A DNA stretch of 64,000 bases from Cloeon dipterum (GCF_949628265.1 NC_088789.1:24297883-24361882); one strand, 5' to 3'. Positions 1 to 11,200 are shown, counted from the stretch's first letter. Numbers and translations are program-made. The notes: generated by a model from the letters alone, not told the origin.

Positions 1-1
1 A

Positions 2-244
2 GGCAGGCAACAATTCAGAGGAAATAGCCGAGGACGTGGATACGGTCGTGGCCGAGGCCGACCACGCAGCCGATCACCAGCCGAGCTGATGCATGAGCCT
101 GACCTCTGCATCTACCATCATAAATACACCATGGAAGCCCGCCGCTGTGTTCCTGCCTGTAAGTACCATAAACAGTTTTTGGCCGTGCAGAAGATGGCGG
201 AGGAAGAAGGCAAGCCGGAAAACGCCCCCGGGGAGGGCAAGTAG
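2..244 (+). CDS. gag: gag C-terminal fragment of gypsy-type retrotransposon (5' end outside window)
   Basis: The frame is open from the window edge to a TAG at 242-244, giving 80 codons. It begins with an Arg/Gly-rich RGRGYGRGRGRPRSRS stretch, typical of nucleic-acid-binding Gag tails. A C-x2-H-x9-C-x3-C cluster (CIYH then CVPAC) follows. That spacing is the CHCC-type Gag finger known from the CsRn1-like gypsy clade rather than the common CCHC knuckle. The pol frame is open from 172 in the -1 frame relative to gag, so the two overlap by about 70 bp, as expected for -1 frameshift expression. I see no perfect slippery heptamer; GTTTTTG at about 175-181 is only an approximation. The clade assignment is an inference from this one motif. 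Confidence 0.75.
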   Translation, partial: GRQQFRGNSRGRGYGRGRGRPRSRSPAELMHEPDLCIYHHKYTMEARRCVPACKYHKQFLAVQKMAEEEGKPENAPGEGK

Positions 245-285
245 AGGCGATTGCCCAGCCCCCCAAACCAACCAAGCCTCGCCGT

Positions 286-3200
286 TTGTTCATTGTTGAC
301 CCAGCCACCAGCTACAAGCTATTGGTCGATACGGGCGCCGACCTGAGTGTTCTGCCACGCAGCCTGCTTCCCCAGTTTGTGACTGAGTCTAGCTTCAAGC
401 TCGCTGCTGCCAACGACGAGCCCATCCGTACCTATGGTTACCACACTCTCACCCTTTCCCTTGGCCTGCGCCGTGACTTTGAGTGGGTGTTTGTTGTTGC
501 GGATGTGACCAGCGCCATTCTTGGAGCAGACTTTCTCTCCCATCACAAGTTAGCAGTGCATTTGGACGACATGGTGCTCGAAGACAAGGTGACCGGACTA
601 AAAACTCCTGGAGTTATTAGTGACCGTGACATGCCTGTTGTGAAAGTGGTGGATTCAACAAATAAATTTTTCCTCTTGTTGCAACAGTACCCTGAGCTGT
701 TTAAGTCTACTAAACACCGAATTGCTGTGAAACACGATACTGTGCATACAATTACAACCACTGATGGACCTCCTGAAAATGACCGATTTCGCCGATTGGC
801 GCCCGACAAACTCGCTGAAGCCAAGAAACTGTTCCAGGAGATGGAGGACAGAGGAATTGCGGTGCGAGGCCAGAGTTCCTGGGCTTCACCCCTTCATATG
901 GTTGCCAAAAAGGACGGTACTCTGCGGCCAGTCGGGGACTACCGCAAGCTGAATGCTCGCACCGTCCCCGACAAATATCCCATTCCTCATTTGCACGATT
1001 GTAGCGCCTCTCTCCATGGTTGTCGTGTATTTTCTATCATTGATCTCTCCAAAGCGTACATGCAGATTCCAGTCGACCCCAAAGACGTTCATAAAACTGC
1101 CGTCACGACTCCGTTCGGTTTGTTCCTTTTTCCAATGATGCCGTTTGGTTTGAAGAACGCTGGAGCGACGTTTCAACGATTCATTGATCAAGTGCTCCAA
1201 AATATGCCTTTTGCATTCGTATTCGTTGACGACGTGCTGGTCGCGTCCCCAGACGAGGAAACGCACCGACATCACTTGCAGCAGGTTTTCGAGCAGTTAT
1301 CCCAACATGGTCTTGTGGTCAACGCAGAAAAGTGTATCCTCGGCGCGCCCACCGTCGACTTTCTTGGCTACGAGGTATCGACATTTGGTTTGCGGCCATT
1401 ACCTGACCGCATTCAAGCCATTGCAGATTACCCCGTCCCTAAAACGCGAGAAGATCTGTCGAGATTCCTCGGAATGGTGAACTTTTATCATCGCTTTTTG
1501 CCCAACATCGCTGCCCACCTTGCTGCTCTCCATGTCTTCCTCGCTGGTCCACGCAAGCCAAAGAAAACCCCCATCCAATGGTGCAAAGAGGCCGACAAGT
1601 CCTTCCAGGAAGTGAAGCAAGCTATGGCCAACGCAGTCTGTCTGGCGCATCCCAAACTTGACGCACCACTTGCCCTCGTCACCGACGCTAGTGGCGTAGC
1701 TATCGGTGGCGTGGTGCAGCAGTTGGTTGACGACATCTGGCAGCCACTCTCTTTCTTCAGCCGCAAACTGAGCCCTGCTGAGCGGAAGTACTCAACGTAC
1801 GACCGCGAGTTGCTTGCCATCGTCTGCGCCATCAAGAAATTTAAATATTTGGTCGAAGGAAGAAATTTTTCCATCTTTACGGACCAGAAGCCGCTCGTGG
1901 AGATGTTCACAGCCAACAAGACAGACCGCCATCCTCGCCAGGAGAGGCACATTCAATTTGTGAGCGAATTCTCCACTGACATCCAATACGTTCCTGGCAG
2001 CGCCAACGTCGTGGCGGACGCTTTGTCGCGCATCGAAGAGGTGACAGCGCAGCCCTTCACCTTTGCAGCCATCGCTCGTGCCCAGCTGGACGACGCAGAA
2101 CTCGAGAAGTACAAGGAGCCAACCAGCCCTCTCACCCTGCGCCTCTACCCTGTGGAAGGTTCACCTGACCTGACCATTTGGTGCGACGTCACGACTCACC
2201 AAGCTCGCCCATTTGTGCCTGAGCAGCTGCGACGACAAGCGTTCGACTCCCTTCACGACCTCGCTCATCCAGGTATTAAATCCACAGTCAGACTCGTTTC
2301 AGACCGGTTTGTGTGGCCTAGCATGCAGAAAGAGTGCCGCCAATGGGCCCGCTCTTGTCTCTCTTGCCAGAAAGCAAAGGTCACGCGCCATACCAAGGCG
2401 CCATTGCATCAGTTTCCGCCCACGACAGAACGTTTTTCCGTGGTGCACATCGACCTCATTGGCCCCCTTCCGCCGTCTGAAGACTTTAAATATTGCCTGA
2501 CCATGGTGGATCGTCTAACTCGCTGGCCTGAAGTCACCCCTCTGAAGTCCATCACCGCCGAAGACGTCATTCGCGCGTTTAAAGACTCTTGGATCAGTCG
2601 TTTCGGAGTGCCGAAGACGGTGGTGTGCGATCAAGGCCGGCAGTTTACTTCCCAAAAATTCCAGCAGTTCGCAGAGCTCGCAGGAATTGACGTCCACTAC
2701 ACTAACAGTTATCACCCCCAAGCGAATGGAATGGTGGAAAGGTTCCACAGGACCCTGAAGGCAGCCCTGACTTGTCACAAGACTCCCTGGTCCATGGCCT
2801 TAACACCAGTTCTACTTGGACTGCGCTCAGTGTTGAAAGAAGACCTAGGCGGATCCCCAGCCCAGTTCGTCTTCGGTGAAGCTATTCGGCTGCCAGGCGA
2901 ATTTTTTGTTCCCCCCAAAAATGAACTTTCACCTTCAGAATTGCTTTCCAAGTTGCAGGCCCACACCAAGAAAATTTGCCCCATGCCAGCGTCCCACCAC
3001 GGTGTTCCTTCCTGTTTTGTTCACCCGGAGTTGGCCAATTGCACGCATTGTTTCCTTCGAGTAGACGCGGCGCGACCTGCACTCACCCAGCCCTACTCTG
3101 GACCACACAAAGTATTGGAGAGAGGCCCTAAGACGTTCATTTTGGAGGTGAATGGCAAGCAGAAGTCGGTGTCAATTGACAGGCTCAAGCCGGCATTCGT

Positions 3201-3675
3201 TCTCGCTGCCCAGCTTCCCGAGCCAGCTCCAGCAGCACCTCGACTCATCCGTTTGGCCCCACGACGACCTCTCGCCGAGCCAGCAGCCGAGCCAGATGAT
3301 CAACCTGAGATGCCACCTGAGCAACCTGAGATGCCACCTGAGCAACCTGAGATGCCACCTGAGCAACCTGAGATGCCACCTGAGCAACCTGAGCAACCAG
3401 CAGACCAACCTGACCCACAACCAGCACTAGTCGAGCAGCAGCCGACAGCAACCGCACCGACGAGCCGGTCGACCGACCAGGCGCCACAGCAGCCGGTCCG
3501 AACGACAAGATCAGGTCGTCAAGTGCGCTTCCCTGCCAGATTTGTGTCCTACCAAACTTCCAGTTTGTCGGAGGGGACTCCTGTAGGGGCTACCACAGCG
3601 TGGCGCCACCGTCCAGCTGCAGTCGCCAGTGCAGTGATAAATTCAGACAATTCGTGCCGTGTGCATACGACGTGA
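286..3675 (+). CDS. pol: Intact pol polyprotein of gypsy (Ty3-like) LTR retrotransposon
   Basis: 1129 residues from the first ATG, with the frame already open from 172, so the real product is probably a Gag-Pol frameshift fusion. Domains in order: aspartic protease (DTGADLSVLP, residues 15-24); reverse transcriptase (WASP and FVDD catalytic motif near residues 310-315); RNase H (TDAS near 465, DREL near 505); integrase with an HHCC zinc finger (HP...CLSCQKAK, about 655-695) and a D,D,E core (HIDLIGPL, VCDQGRQF, NGMVERFHR); and a C-terminal GPHKVLERG/RLKPA segment typical of gypsy integrases. The order PR-RT-RH-IN defines Ty3/gypsy. A Gln/Pro/Glu-rich tail with four EQPEMPP-like repeats follows. 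No stop or frameshift breaks the frame, so the copy looks young. There is no env frame downstream. The ORF reads about 90 bp into the proposed 3' LTR. Confidence 0.96.
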   Translation: MFIVDPATSYKLLVDTGADLSVLPRSLLPQFVTESSFKLAAANDEPIRTYGYHTLTLSLGLRRDFEWVFVVADVTSAILGADFLSHHKLAVHLDDMVLEDKVTGLKTPGVISDRDMPVVKVVDSTNKFFLLLQQYPELFKSTKHRIAVKHDTVHTITTTDGPPENDRFRRLAPDKLAEAKKLFQEMEDRGIAVRGQSSWASPLHMVAKKDGTLRPVGDYRKLNARTVPDKYPIPHLHDCSASLHGCRVFSIIDLSKAYMQIPVDPKDVHKTAVTTPFGLFLFPMMPFGLKNAGATFQRFIDQVLQNMPFAFVFVDDVLVASPDEETHRHHLQQVFEQLSQHGLVVNAEKCILGAPTVDFLGYEVSTFGLRPLPDRIQAIADYPVPKTREDLSRFLGMVNFYHRFLPNIAAHLAALHVFLAGPRKPKKTPIQWCKEADKSFQEVKQAMANAVCLAHPKLDAPLALVTDASGVAIGGVVQQLVDDIWQPLSFFSRKLSPAERKYSTYDRELLAIVCAIKKFKYLVEGRNFSIFTDQKPLVEMFTANKTDRHPRQERHIQFVSEFSTDIQYVPGSANVVADALSRIEEVTAQPFTFAAIARAQLDDAELEKYKEPTSPLTLRLYPVEGSPDLTIWCDVTTHQARPFVPEQLRRQAFDSLHDLAHPGIKSTVRLVSDRFVWPSMQKECRQWARSCLSCQKAKVTRHTKAPLHQFPPTTERFSVVHIDLIGPLPPSEDFKYCLTMVDRLTRWPEVTPLKSITAEDVIRAFKDSWISRFGVPKTVVCDQGRQFTSQKFQQFAELAGIDVHYTNSYHPQANGMVERFHRTLKAALTCHKTPWSMALTPVLLGLRSVLKEDLGGSPAQFVFGEAIRLPGEFFVPPKNELSPSELLSKLQAHTKKICPMPASHHGVPSCFVHPELANCTHCFLRVDAARPALTQPYSGPHKVLERGPKTFILEVNGKQKSVSIDRLKPAFVLAAQLPEPAPAAPRLIRLAPRRPLAEPAAEPDDQPEMPPEQPEMPPEQPEMPPEQPEMPPEQPEQPADQPDPQPALVEQQPTATAPTSRSTDQAPQQPVRTTRSGRQVRFPARFVSYQTSSLSEGTPVGATTAWRHRPAAVASAVINSDNSCRVHTT
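3301..3392 (+). repeat. 21-bp in-frame tandem repeat in the pol tail
   Basis: Four near-identical 21-bp units plus a partial one, each encoding a QPEMPPE-type heptapeptide, lie between the integrase C-terminus and the stop codon of pol. Because the unit is a multiple of three, copy-number change does not disturb the frame. Such arrays vary between element copies, so this could help tell copies apart. Confidence 0.9.
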
Positions 3676-4082
3676 GAAAACAATTCCGTCAAGCGTGTGA
3701 TTCTCGTCTCCGATAGTTTTCCCAATAATTTGAACCCTCCCAAGGGGTAAGTCAATCAAAAACTTAATTAAGTGTTCAATCTAATATTCAGTGATCATAT
3801 CAATGTCAATTAAATACTATGTTCAGTCATTAAATGCTATTAATTCGCGATATTAGATGTATGTAATTTGCCGCCATATTAAATTCAATGCATAATAATA
3901 ATAATTCAAAATGTATAATTAATTCTTGAGCTCATTTGTAAATTCCAACAATCAAACTAATTGTAATTTATTTATTATTGTGATTCCTAAGACTGATTTT
4001 TATTGTAATTTTCCAGTTCAAGTGCGGAGTGAATAAATCTCCAATTCAACAAGAGACGAGTGTTTAATTTGGCTTCACGACA
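3582..4082 (+). mobile_element. Probable 3' LTR of the gypsy element
   Basis: The proposed boundaries are TGTAGGGGC at 3582 and CACGACA ending at 4082, giving the canonical TGT...ACA ends and a length of about 500 bp. A purine-rich tract (GGAGGGGA) lies just upstream, as expected for a polypurine tract. An AATAAA at 4032-4037 near the 3' end fits the LTR polyadenylation signal. The 5' LTR lies outside the window, so the direct-repeat relation cannot be tested here. The boundaries are therefore an inference from end motifs only. Confidence 0.6.
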
Positions 4083-4150
4083 CCCCAAACTCATATATGT
4101 AGTGTTCTGGCTCTTAGTCGATTAATTCTGTTCCCGGAATCGCTTAATAC

Positions 4151-6325
4151 CATTGATCCCTCTCTTGTTCAATTCCTCGGTAACCTCGTCCAAAGTGGAC
4201 GCTATCTGCTCGTCAGAGGTCACATTCATTTGGACGGGAATCAGTTTGTCGCCGCCCTCCTTCTTCAGCTTTTTCGCGCCATCGCCGTTCTTGTCCAGGC
4301 ACGCGGCGAAAATTACGAAGCCCTAAATCATAATCGTGTTAGTGATTTGAGATAACCGTTTATAGTCGAGCATTTTACCAATTTTTCGAGTCGTAGAGCG
4401 AGGTGATAGCCAAATCCAGAGTCGCAGCCAGTCACGAGAACAGCTTTTCCTTCGGGTTTTATCTGAAGTGACGGAGATAACTCTTTATGATGGGTTTCAA
4501 CAATTAATATCAATAAGTCAAATATTGGCAATCAAATGGGCTGTGGATTTTACAGGTTTCCTAAGGCTAAAATAGTTGGCTATTTTTATACCTTTTTGGA
4601 CGGTTTTAATAACATTTTTAAGGGAAATTTTTGTTTTGTACAATTATTTTTAAATTTTAAGAATTTATTTACTTGACTAAAATAAATGCTCAAAATATGA
4701 ACGGGCTTTGTGCTGGAAATTTTGCGTCACTTTTTGTGATTTAAATATTTCAAAAATTCAGAAAATAACGAGGATGAGCGGTTTAAGAATTGTAAATAAA
4801 TTTTCTCTCAAAAGACATTAATACCAAATGAATACAAAATAATCAAAAGTCTATCCTTCATAATTATATAGTTCCTAAAAAAAGAGCAAACGAGCTTCGA
4901 ACGTGTTCTTTTTCACCTCAGGATAAATATTAATTTGCATGAGGTATGAGGTCTAAATTGTCTAAACTTTAAAATGAAACCGTCTACTCACTTTTACGTT
5001 TTTTTCATGCACGAAAAATATTTTGAAGCTAAGAATTTCGGCCTGAAATTTGAAACTATATGCCCTAAATTGCATATATTATTAGCCAAGTTAGGCAATT
5101 TTTACGATTTAATAGACGATTTTAGGCGGAATTAGATGACTTTGAGCATGAAAAATGGTTTGAACTGCATATAATTCGTCTTGATGGTCTTCTGACAGTT
5201 AGAAGGTCCAAAAATAGTCAACTATTTCAAATAAATTTTGCATGATTTTGTATATTAATGTCGTAAATGTTTTGCATTCATATAATTTTAATTTATTATT
5301 ATGGAAATTTAATATGAACGTTTAATGCTTTTCTAGTTACACGAATTCTCTGCCAGTAATAATCAAAATAGTCCCTTTTGATTTTTTTTTCAATATTATA
5401 TGTTTTGTTCCTAAAACTAATATCGGTCTTACGATGACATTATGTGATTTTTGCTCTTGTTTCCGTTTGATTTCGATTGAAATTTGAACCCCGTGGTAAA
5501 ATGTATTTAATAACTTCCAAAACAGGTTTTTGGCAGTAGTTGTTGTTCCCAACGAACGCAATAAAATTACAATTTATCGACTTTGTAATCTTGTCGTGAC
5601 TTGCATCAAGGCCCTTTTTCTGTTTGCTGTGCCTGATTGAAATATTGCGTATTAAAAATGCCAATATGCACGCGGACTCTGTGAACCACAAAAAAAAGGA
5701 AGAACCGACTATCGTTTTCATTAGGTGCGTAATAGAGCAGGGTTGAGAGTATCACCTCAAGCGTAGCAATAAAAGCTGCCACGGCTGATCCAATAATGAA
5801 AAAGAGGAGGAAAGCCAAACATGGGCAAATCGAGGTGATGCGCAGGAAGCCAGTCACGGCGGTCAACACGTACGCCGCTACACCCGCCTGAAATCGACGA
5901 TTTCAAGATTGTCATTCAACATATTACTGACTGTAATTTGTGGGCTGATGGAAAAAATTTAAAATGATTTCCAGAAAGGGTCAAAAATTAAATTTATTGA
6001 GTTTTTTTGATGAAATTTTAGAACTCTGTAAGAAACACACGATGACATTCGAAAACAAATGGATATTTTGAAACAAAATTGAATTTGGAACTCAAATTAT
6101 AGAAAAGTGTTAGTTCTATTTCAACATATGCTTGAAGAAACTATTGGAGTTTCGACTTTTGGTGTGTGTGTGTGTGTGTTTAAGTTACCATCTCTCGAAA
6201 TACACTCACAGAAAATATGAATCTATTTTTAGGGAGAGTTAGATGTTAGAAGGAAAGAAATTGACCTGTAAGCCCCAGATGGAGGCCCTGTGGAGGCCGT
6301 CAATGGATTTGTCTAAGCGGTCCAT
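4151..6325 (-). CDS. Membrane-anchored short-chain dehydrogenase (SDR9C/BDH1/retinol-dehydrogenase-like), 5' four exons; 3' part outside window
   Basis: Exons read on the minus strand are 6325-6266, 5887-5756, 4462-4379 and 4322-4151. Phases are 0,0,0 and then 1 at the last donor, with canonical GT-AG sites. Exon 1 starts MDRLDKSIDGLHRASIWGLQ. Exon 2 holds a hydrophobic segment (LAFLLFFIIGSAVAAFIA), a membrane anchor. Exon 3 carries the Rossmann NAD(P)-binding motif TGCDSGFG. Exon 4 begins GFVIFAACLD, the usual second strand, and ends KRGIN at the point where the family continues towards the NNAG motif. The catalytic Tyr-Lys part is missing and should lie left of the window. If the last intron is not spliced, a stop follows within about 10 codons. 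The family is oxidoreductases of hydroxysteroid, retinol or hydroxybutyrate type; the substrate cannot be told from this part. Confidence 0.78.
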
Positions 6326-6800
6326 CCTCTCCGGTCAGGCGCACATGCAAAACAGGCAGCAGCCGAAATTTGGCGAGATGACGAGCGCGCGGTAGTGACC
6401 TTGCGGTGATAACGCACCAGCGTGGGTCTGTCTGTACCGTTACTGGTCAAAAAAGCCGCGTGTAGGCATCGACCAGCCTCCGCTCCGCTCCTCTTTGGCC
6501 TCCAAAAAGATGCGTTCTGGGTTCTGGCCGGGGCCGCGGTGCGTTTCGATTTCGACTGCCGCAGTGAATGGGGATGCACCGCACGCGGATGCATTTTTTG
6601 TTTTCGCTGCGCGCACATCCGCTTCGCCCCGCAGCAGCATCCCGATGCCTCTTTCACATTTCCATCAGTCAGCGTTGTGCCCTTTAAGCACCAAGTGGCG
6701 CACCGAAATAGACGCGGAATGCGGCTGTGCGAGCACTTGCTGTAAAAACACACACACACACACAGTACGTGCGCGCCCTTTTAACTCCACGCCGATTTCA
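6326..6800 (-). promoter_or_regulatory. GC/CpG-rich promoter region of the SDR gene
   Basis: This block lies directly upstream of the SDR start codon and is clearly more GC- and CpG-rich than the flanks on both sides. A (CA)n run near 6750 marks its far end, and a (GT)n microsatellite lies at 6162-6179 in intron 1. The long reading frames here on both strands have biased composition and no recognisable domain, so I treat them as chance. No TATA box is evident. Confidence 0.4.
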
Positions 6801-8085
6801 AGTTCATTTCCTCGCACCCCACGTGAATTTTTTTTTTCTTAATTCCTGCTTCCGCTATAGATGACATTTTGGAATTAAAAATAGAGTTGGAGAAAAACGT
6901 AACTTTTGAAATACAATTTTAACACGGAAAAGCCTGGACGTTTAGTTTTTTCAAATATATTTCTGTCTAAAAAAGGGGTATGAATATAAGAATTATTACA
7001 TTTTTTAAAATCGACTACTGCAGAGTGCTATTTTCTCCTCTTTCTCTTTTGCCTTTCTTCTAAACCTTCTACCTACAGTGGATTCCCCCAGAACACATTT
7101 TCCAATCCACTCTAAATTATTTATTTTAAATAATTTTTTCCACATCAAAGTGTACTTTTGTACATTTCAATTCAATGTTAGAATTTATATTTTGAGTACA
7201 ATGAAATTTTCCGTCGTAATCACTACTAGAATATACTAATGTGACAAAGGTTCAACTTCAAACCATATATAGTTAAATGAAAAAAATCATTCAATGTAGA
7301 ACAGGGGATAGAAATGATTTTTAAAAGTAAAAACATAATATTTAAGTAAATAAATTGTTTTTTATGTGCTCAGAGTTTCTTATGAAATTATTTTTTAAGT
7401 TCGTCAAATATAATTTTCTTGCAACCATCAGTATGTTAAGAGAAACACGTACATGCTGCTATTTAGCACAAGAAAATGTTGCTGACTTTTGATCAAAATT
7501 AAAGTATCACTTTATTTTGATAGCTTTATCTGCCGTTTCTCCAGAAAGCTTAACATAAAAACTATTAATAAAATATGTTATAAACGGAAAAACAAATTAT
7601 GGAATTGAAATTACTAAAAATTAATTCTACTATAAAAAGTGAAATAAAATTCACAACCCTATATTTGTCAAAAGTGATCATTATGGAATATCAATATTAA
7701 CTTGTAAATAAATGCTTTAAGCAATAAATATGACGTTTCTTCAAAATTCTTTCAAAATGGTTAAGATCTTTCTAAAGTTGATCGCTGTCTGCTTGATTTA
7801 ATTGCTGATTTTATTTAGTGAAGCTTTCTTAATTAATTGAATATGGTTTTAGATGACGAGAAAGAATTTAAATCATCCTCAAAATAATTCTTAAATCGTG
7901 AAAATATCCGAAATTAAATAAAAAAAAAATAGAATAGCTATTGTCGCTATGGTTTTTTTCTAATTTAAGGTAAGATTAGAAAATTATGCTTTAGTTCAAA
8001 TAATTTTTCATCTTAATATACACCGTCCTTAAAAAAAAATTAAATTATAATCTCAGGTAGTTTCTATATATTAATTTTATTGAAG
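6801..8085. other. AT-rich intergenic stretch, no gene seen
   Basis: Very AT-rich sequence between the SDR promoter and the cadherin 3' end. I see no sustained reading frame, no splice-consistent exon and no structured RNA gene. Confidence 0.6.
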
Positions 8086-8091
8086 AAATAG
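8086..8091 (-). terminator. Poly(A) signal AATAAA of the cadherin-like gene
   Basis: On the minus strand AATAAA lies about 120 nt past the cadherin stop codon (8213-8215), a normal 3'-UTR position. The cleavage site is not determinable from sequence alone. Confidence 0.5.
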
Positions 8092-8212
8092 TACACAATC
8101 CTTAGTTGCTAATATCATTTACACGTACACCATTCGCTCTGCGTATAAATATAAATATGCGATAAATTATATACTTTGTATGTTATTTTTAAAATCTTGT
8201 TGGCCGCAATTC

Positions 8213-11200
8213 TCAAAGTCTGACAGATTCATTGCTGGGGATCACTTCTGGCTCGTCGTTGAATTTTACCGTCGCCGATTTCCTCCTTTCTTCCATTTCT
8301 GGTTCCACTATCAGCTCGTCCTTTTTGGGCGTATCAAACCCATTTACATGACTTCTCTTCGCAACTTCAACAGCAAGGCTCTCCCTGAAAAAAAAAATGT
8401 CGGTATTTTAATTCGAGTGTTATATTTTTATAAATTAATGTCTCCTTCAAAAAAATAATGTTAAACTAATCTAATTTCAGTGTGTCTTTTTCTCCTAATA
8501 TTTAGACAATTTTTTGCTGTTGATAGTTTTAAAATACAGACTTGTTTTTAGAGCGCTGCTTCTTTCGACGCAGGAATCGTGTAAAGAATAACGCTCTGTA
8601 AAGTTTCGCCCCGTCCTCTTTGAGCGGCATTGGTGCCTGATACTTGGTAGCTCGATGGCGAACGCCGCTCGCCAAGACACGGCCAGCCCAACAGCACCCA
8701 ACGACACTTCTTCCCGACCCACACTATTGAGCAAAAAGGCTTGCTAGGCACGCTGCCTGCCCTCCCTCGCTTTCCAGTCTTATTCAAGCAGTCGCGGCAC
8801 ATGCGCTTTCTCGTTCAATGGAAATGAATTATCAGCTCAACAGCTCGCTCATCGATTTTTAAATACATACTAACTCCAATCGCCAAGCTTTCTGAGAATT
8901 GCAATCATTTTGTTCTCAATAAAAAAACAAATTGAGATAGAGAGAATTTCGATGGCACACCCAATTAATTTTCTTGATTTATTGAGATACTATTTTTCTA
9001 AGAAAACGTCAGATAACAGTAGAAGATGATCTTATTTTTTATTTCGCATATATTCGAGATTTTTTTATCGATTTATTTTACATCAGATTTTCCGCTCACC
9101 TGTGTTTGGAGAAGCTAGTCCTATTTTTTACTCCAACTTGCGAGTGAACTGCTTTTTCCAATTTTCTCTTCCTGCGAAAGGCACAGAAATTGAGAATGTT
9201 GGGATTTTCCAATATGCACGTGACAAAACGCTGTTGATAATAAAGGGATCATAAAGCTTACCTAAAAATTGTGACGTAAATAATGCCACCAATTGCGATA
9301 AGGCAGAGCGCGACGATTACAGCGAGCACGATCACCGCGATCGTCAAACCTTCGTCAGGGTCAGATCCTCCCCCACTCGAGTCCCAACCACCCGCCTCTT
9401 CCCAGGTCTGGATTCCAGCCAGAGTCCAGCCGGAGCCTGGCTGATAGCCCGACAAAAGCCTAAAATTAAAAAAAATAATAATAATCAAATGAATCATTTT
9501 CATCGTGGAAATCCTGTACTGTTTAATCTTTTCGTGGGAAGCAGAATTCCAATTCGTCTTGTCCAAGGCGTAGAGAACGAGAAGAAGGCCGCCAGCTCTT
9601 GCTCTGGAGCTTCCTAGTCTGCCATCGAGGTCCTCCGCGATGTACGAGTTCCTCAGGCTGCCCCACAAGTGCGAGTCGATTTTGGTGTTGAGGTCAGCGA
9701 CGATTGTGTCTGCGTCATCTATCGTGGCTCCTTCAGCGATCACCACCGCTACTTGTCCCTCGTTCACCATTTTAATCTGGAAACATTTAACAATTATTTT
9801 TTAAATTGAAGAAATTACCGTTAAACCAGGCTTTGGAAAATTGGGAACTGTAGAAAATATGACTCTTCTCTAAATTTCCGGAAATAACTCAATAAATAAT
9901 AATATTTTGAAAAATTAATCATAGGAATCAATATCTGTTTTCTTTTTCTTTCTTTAGCCCACTATAAAATTCATTTCCTATTATTAAAGCACAATTTTTG
10001 CACCAACAAATTTTTGCCCGACTCTTCCTTGCTTATTTATAAACCCCAGAAAAAACTTAAAACCCTGAGTTACAAAGGAAAGATCACCCCTAAATTGAAC
10101 TTACGTCCAGTGTGAGACGACCTTGTTTTGCACCGTTGGCGCCTTCACTGTCAAGAGCTAAGATCGTTAACCGAATGTTTTCGTAGCTGAACCTTCCGTC
10201 CACTGGATACAATTCTCCTGTGATTTCGTCCAAATCAAACTCGTCGCTGATAAATTCCTGACGATATCTCAGCTTCTTGTCGTCTCCTTTATCGCTATCC
10301 GTAGCCTGGAAAATAAAATTCAAGATCAAATTTCCAAAAGAAATTTAAAATCACATACCTGAACTTTGGCAATGGCTCCAGGGAAAATTTGCCTTGCGAA
10401 ATCTCTGCTAGGGTAGCCAACCCTGAGTTCTGCCGGTTCGAAAACAGGCTCGTGGTCGTTGACGTTGAGGATGTTTAAAACGACCAACATTTGCTGCTTG
10501 GTGACCTCCGCCTCGAGTCGAGCACGCTTTGTCGCGTTGAAGGTGTCCTTGACTTCCACATCTGACGAACATTCGACCTGCAGGCGAAGCACAACTTGCG
10601 GCACTTCCACATCTGCGAAGGCAGCGTCTTCGTAGTTGATCGCAGACAGACCCTTCAGGGCCCCGGTATTTACGTCGATTTCAAACCAACCGTCAAAAGC
10701 GGCATCGACGTCGTCAATACGGAATCTAAAACATGGGGAAATTAATTTATAAAATTTTTTACTGCTGGTTTTCAATTTTTGTTCTTCAGTTTTCCACGAG
10801 AAGATGGCCAAATTTTTCTAGTTGATTATTTTTTTGAAACTTTTCAAATTTTAGTATTCATTTCTAAGTTTATAATCAAATTTTAAATAAACAAATAATG
10901 ACCACCTCTATTTTTTTTTTTAAAAAAGAAGATGTGTTGCCCATGATCAAACTTATTCAAGATACGGAGCGTCAATGAAGGTTCAAAAAATTGTATTTTA
11001 ATCAAATCAAAATAGCACGATTGGTCGATTTTGACCTACGGAACATGCTGGAGTTCCTCCCTGAGGTCAGAAAAGACCATCAGGACAAATAAGAAATTAG
11101 AATCAGTGATCGATATCGATAGATTCGCATATGTAGCGACTTTAACGGGCTCAGTATTGGTTCGATCTGCAAGATCTGCACACCGTTTGGAACAGGCATG

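Noticed and set aside
3600..3606. TGGCGCC resembling a retroviral primer-binding site
   Set aside because: It is inside the end of pol and the proposed 3' LTR, where a PBS would not function; a chance match.
3676..4082. Possible env gene after pol
   Set aside because: Only non-coding LTR-like sequence follows pol, with no frame of useful length, so the element is an env-less gypsy in this window.
4110..4151. SDR exon 4 running to a TAA as a true C-terminus
   Set aside because: It would end the protein before the NNAG motif and active site, while a good splice donor sits just before; a stop in a retained intron is the simpler view.
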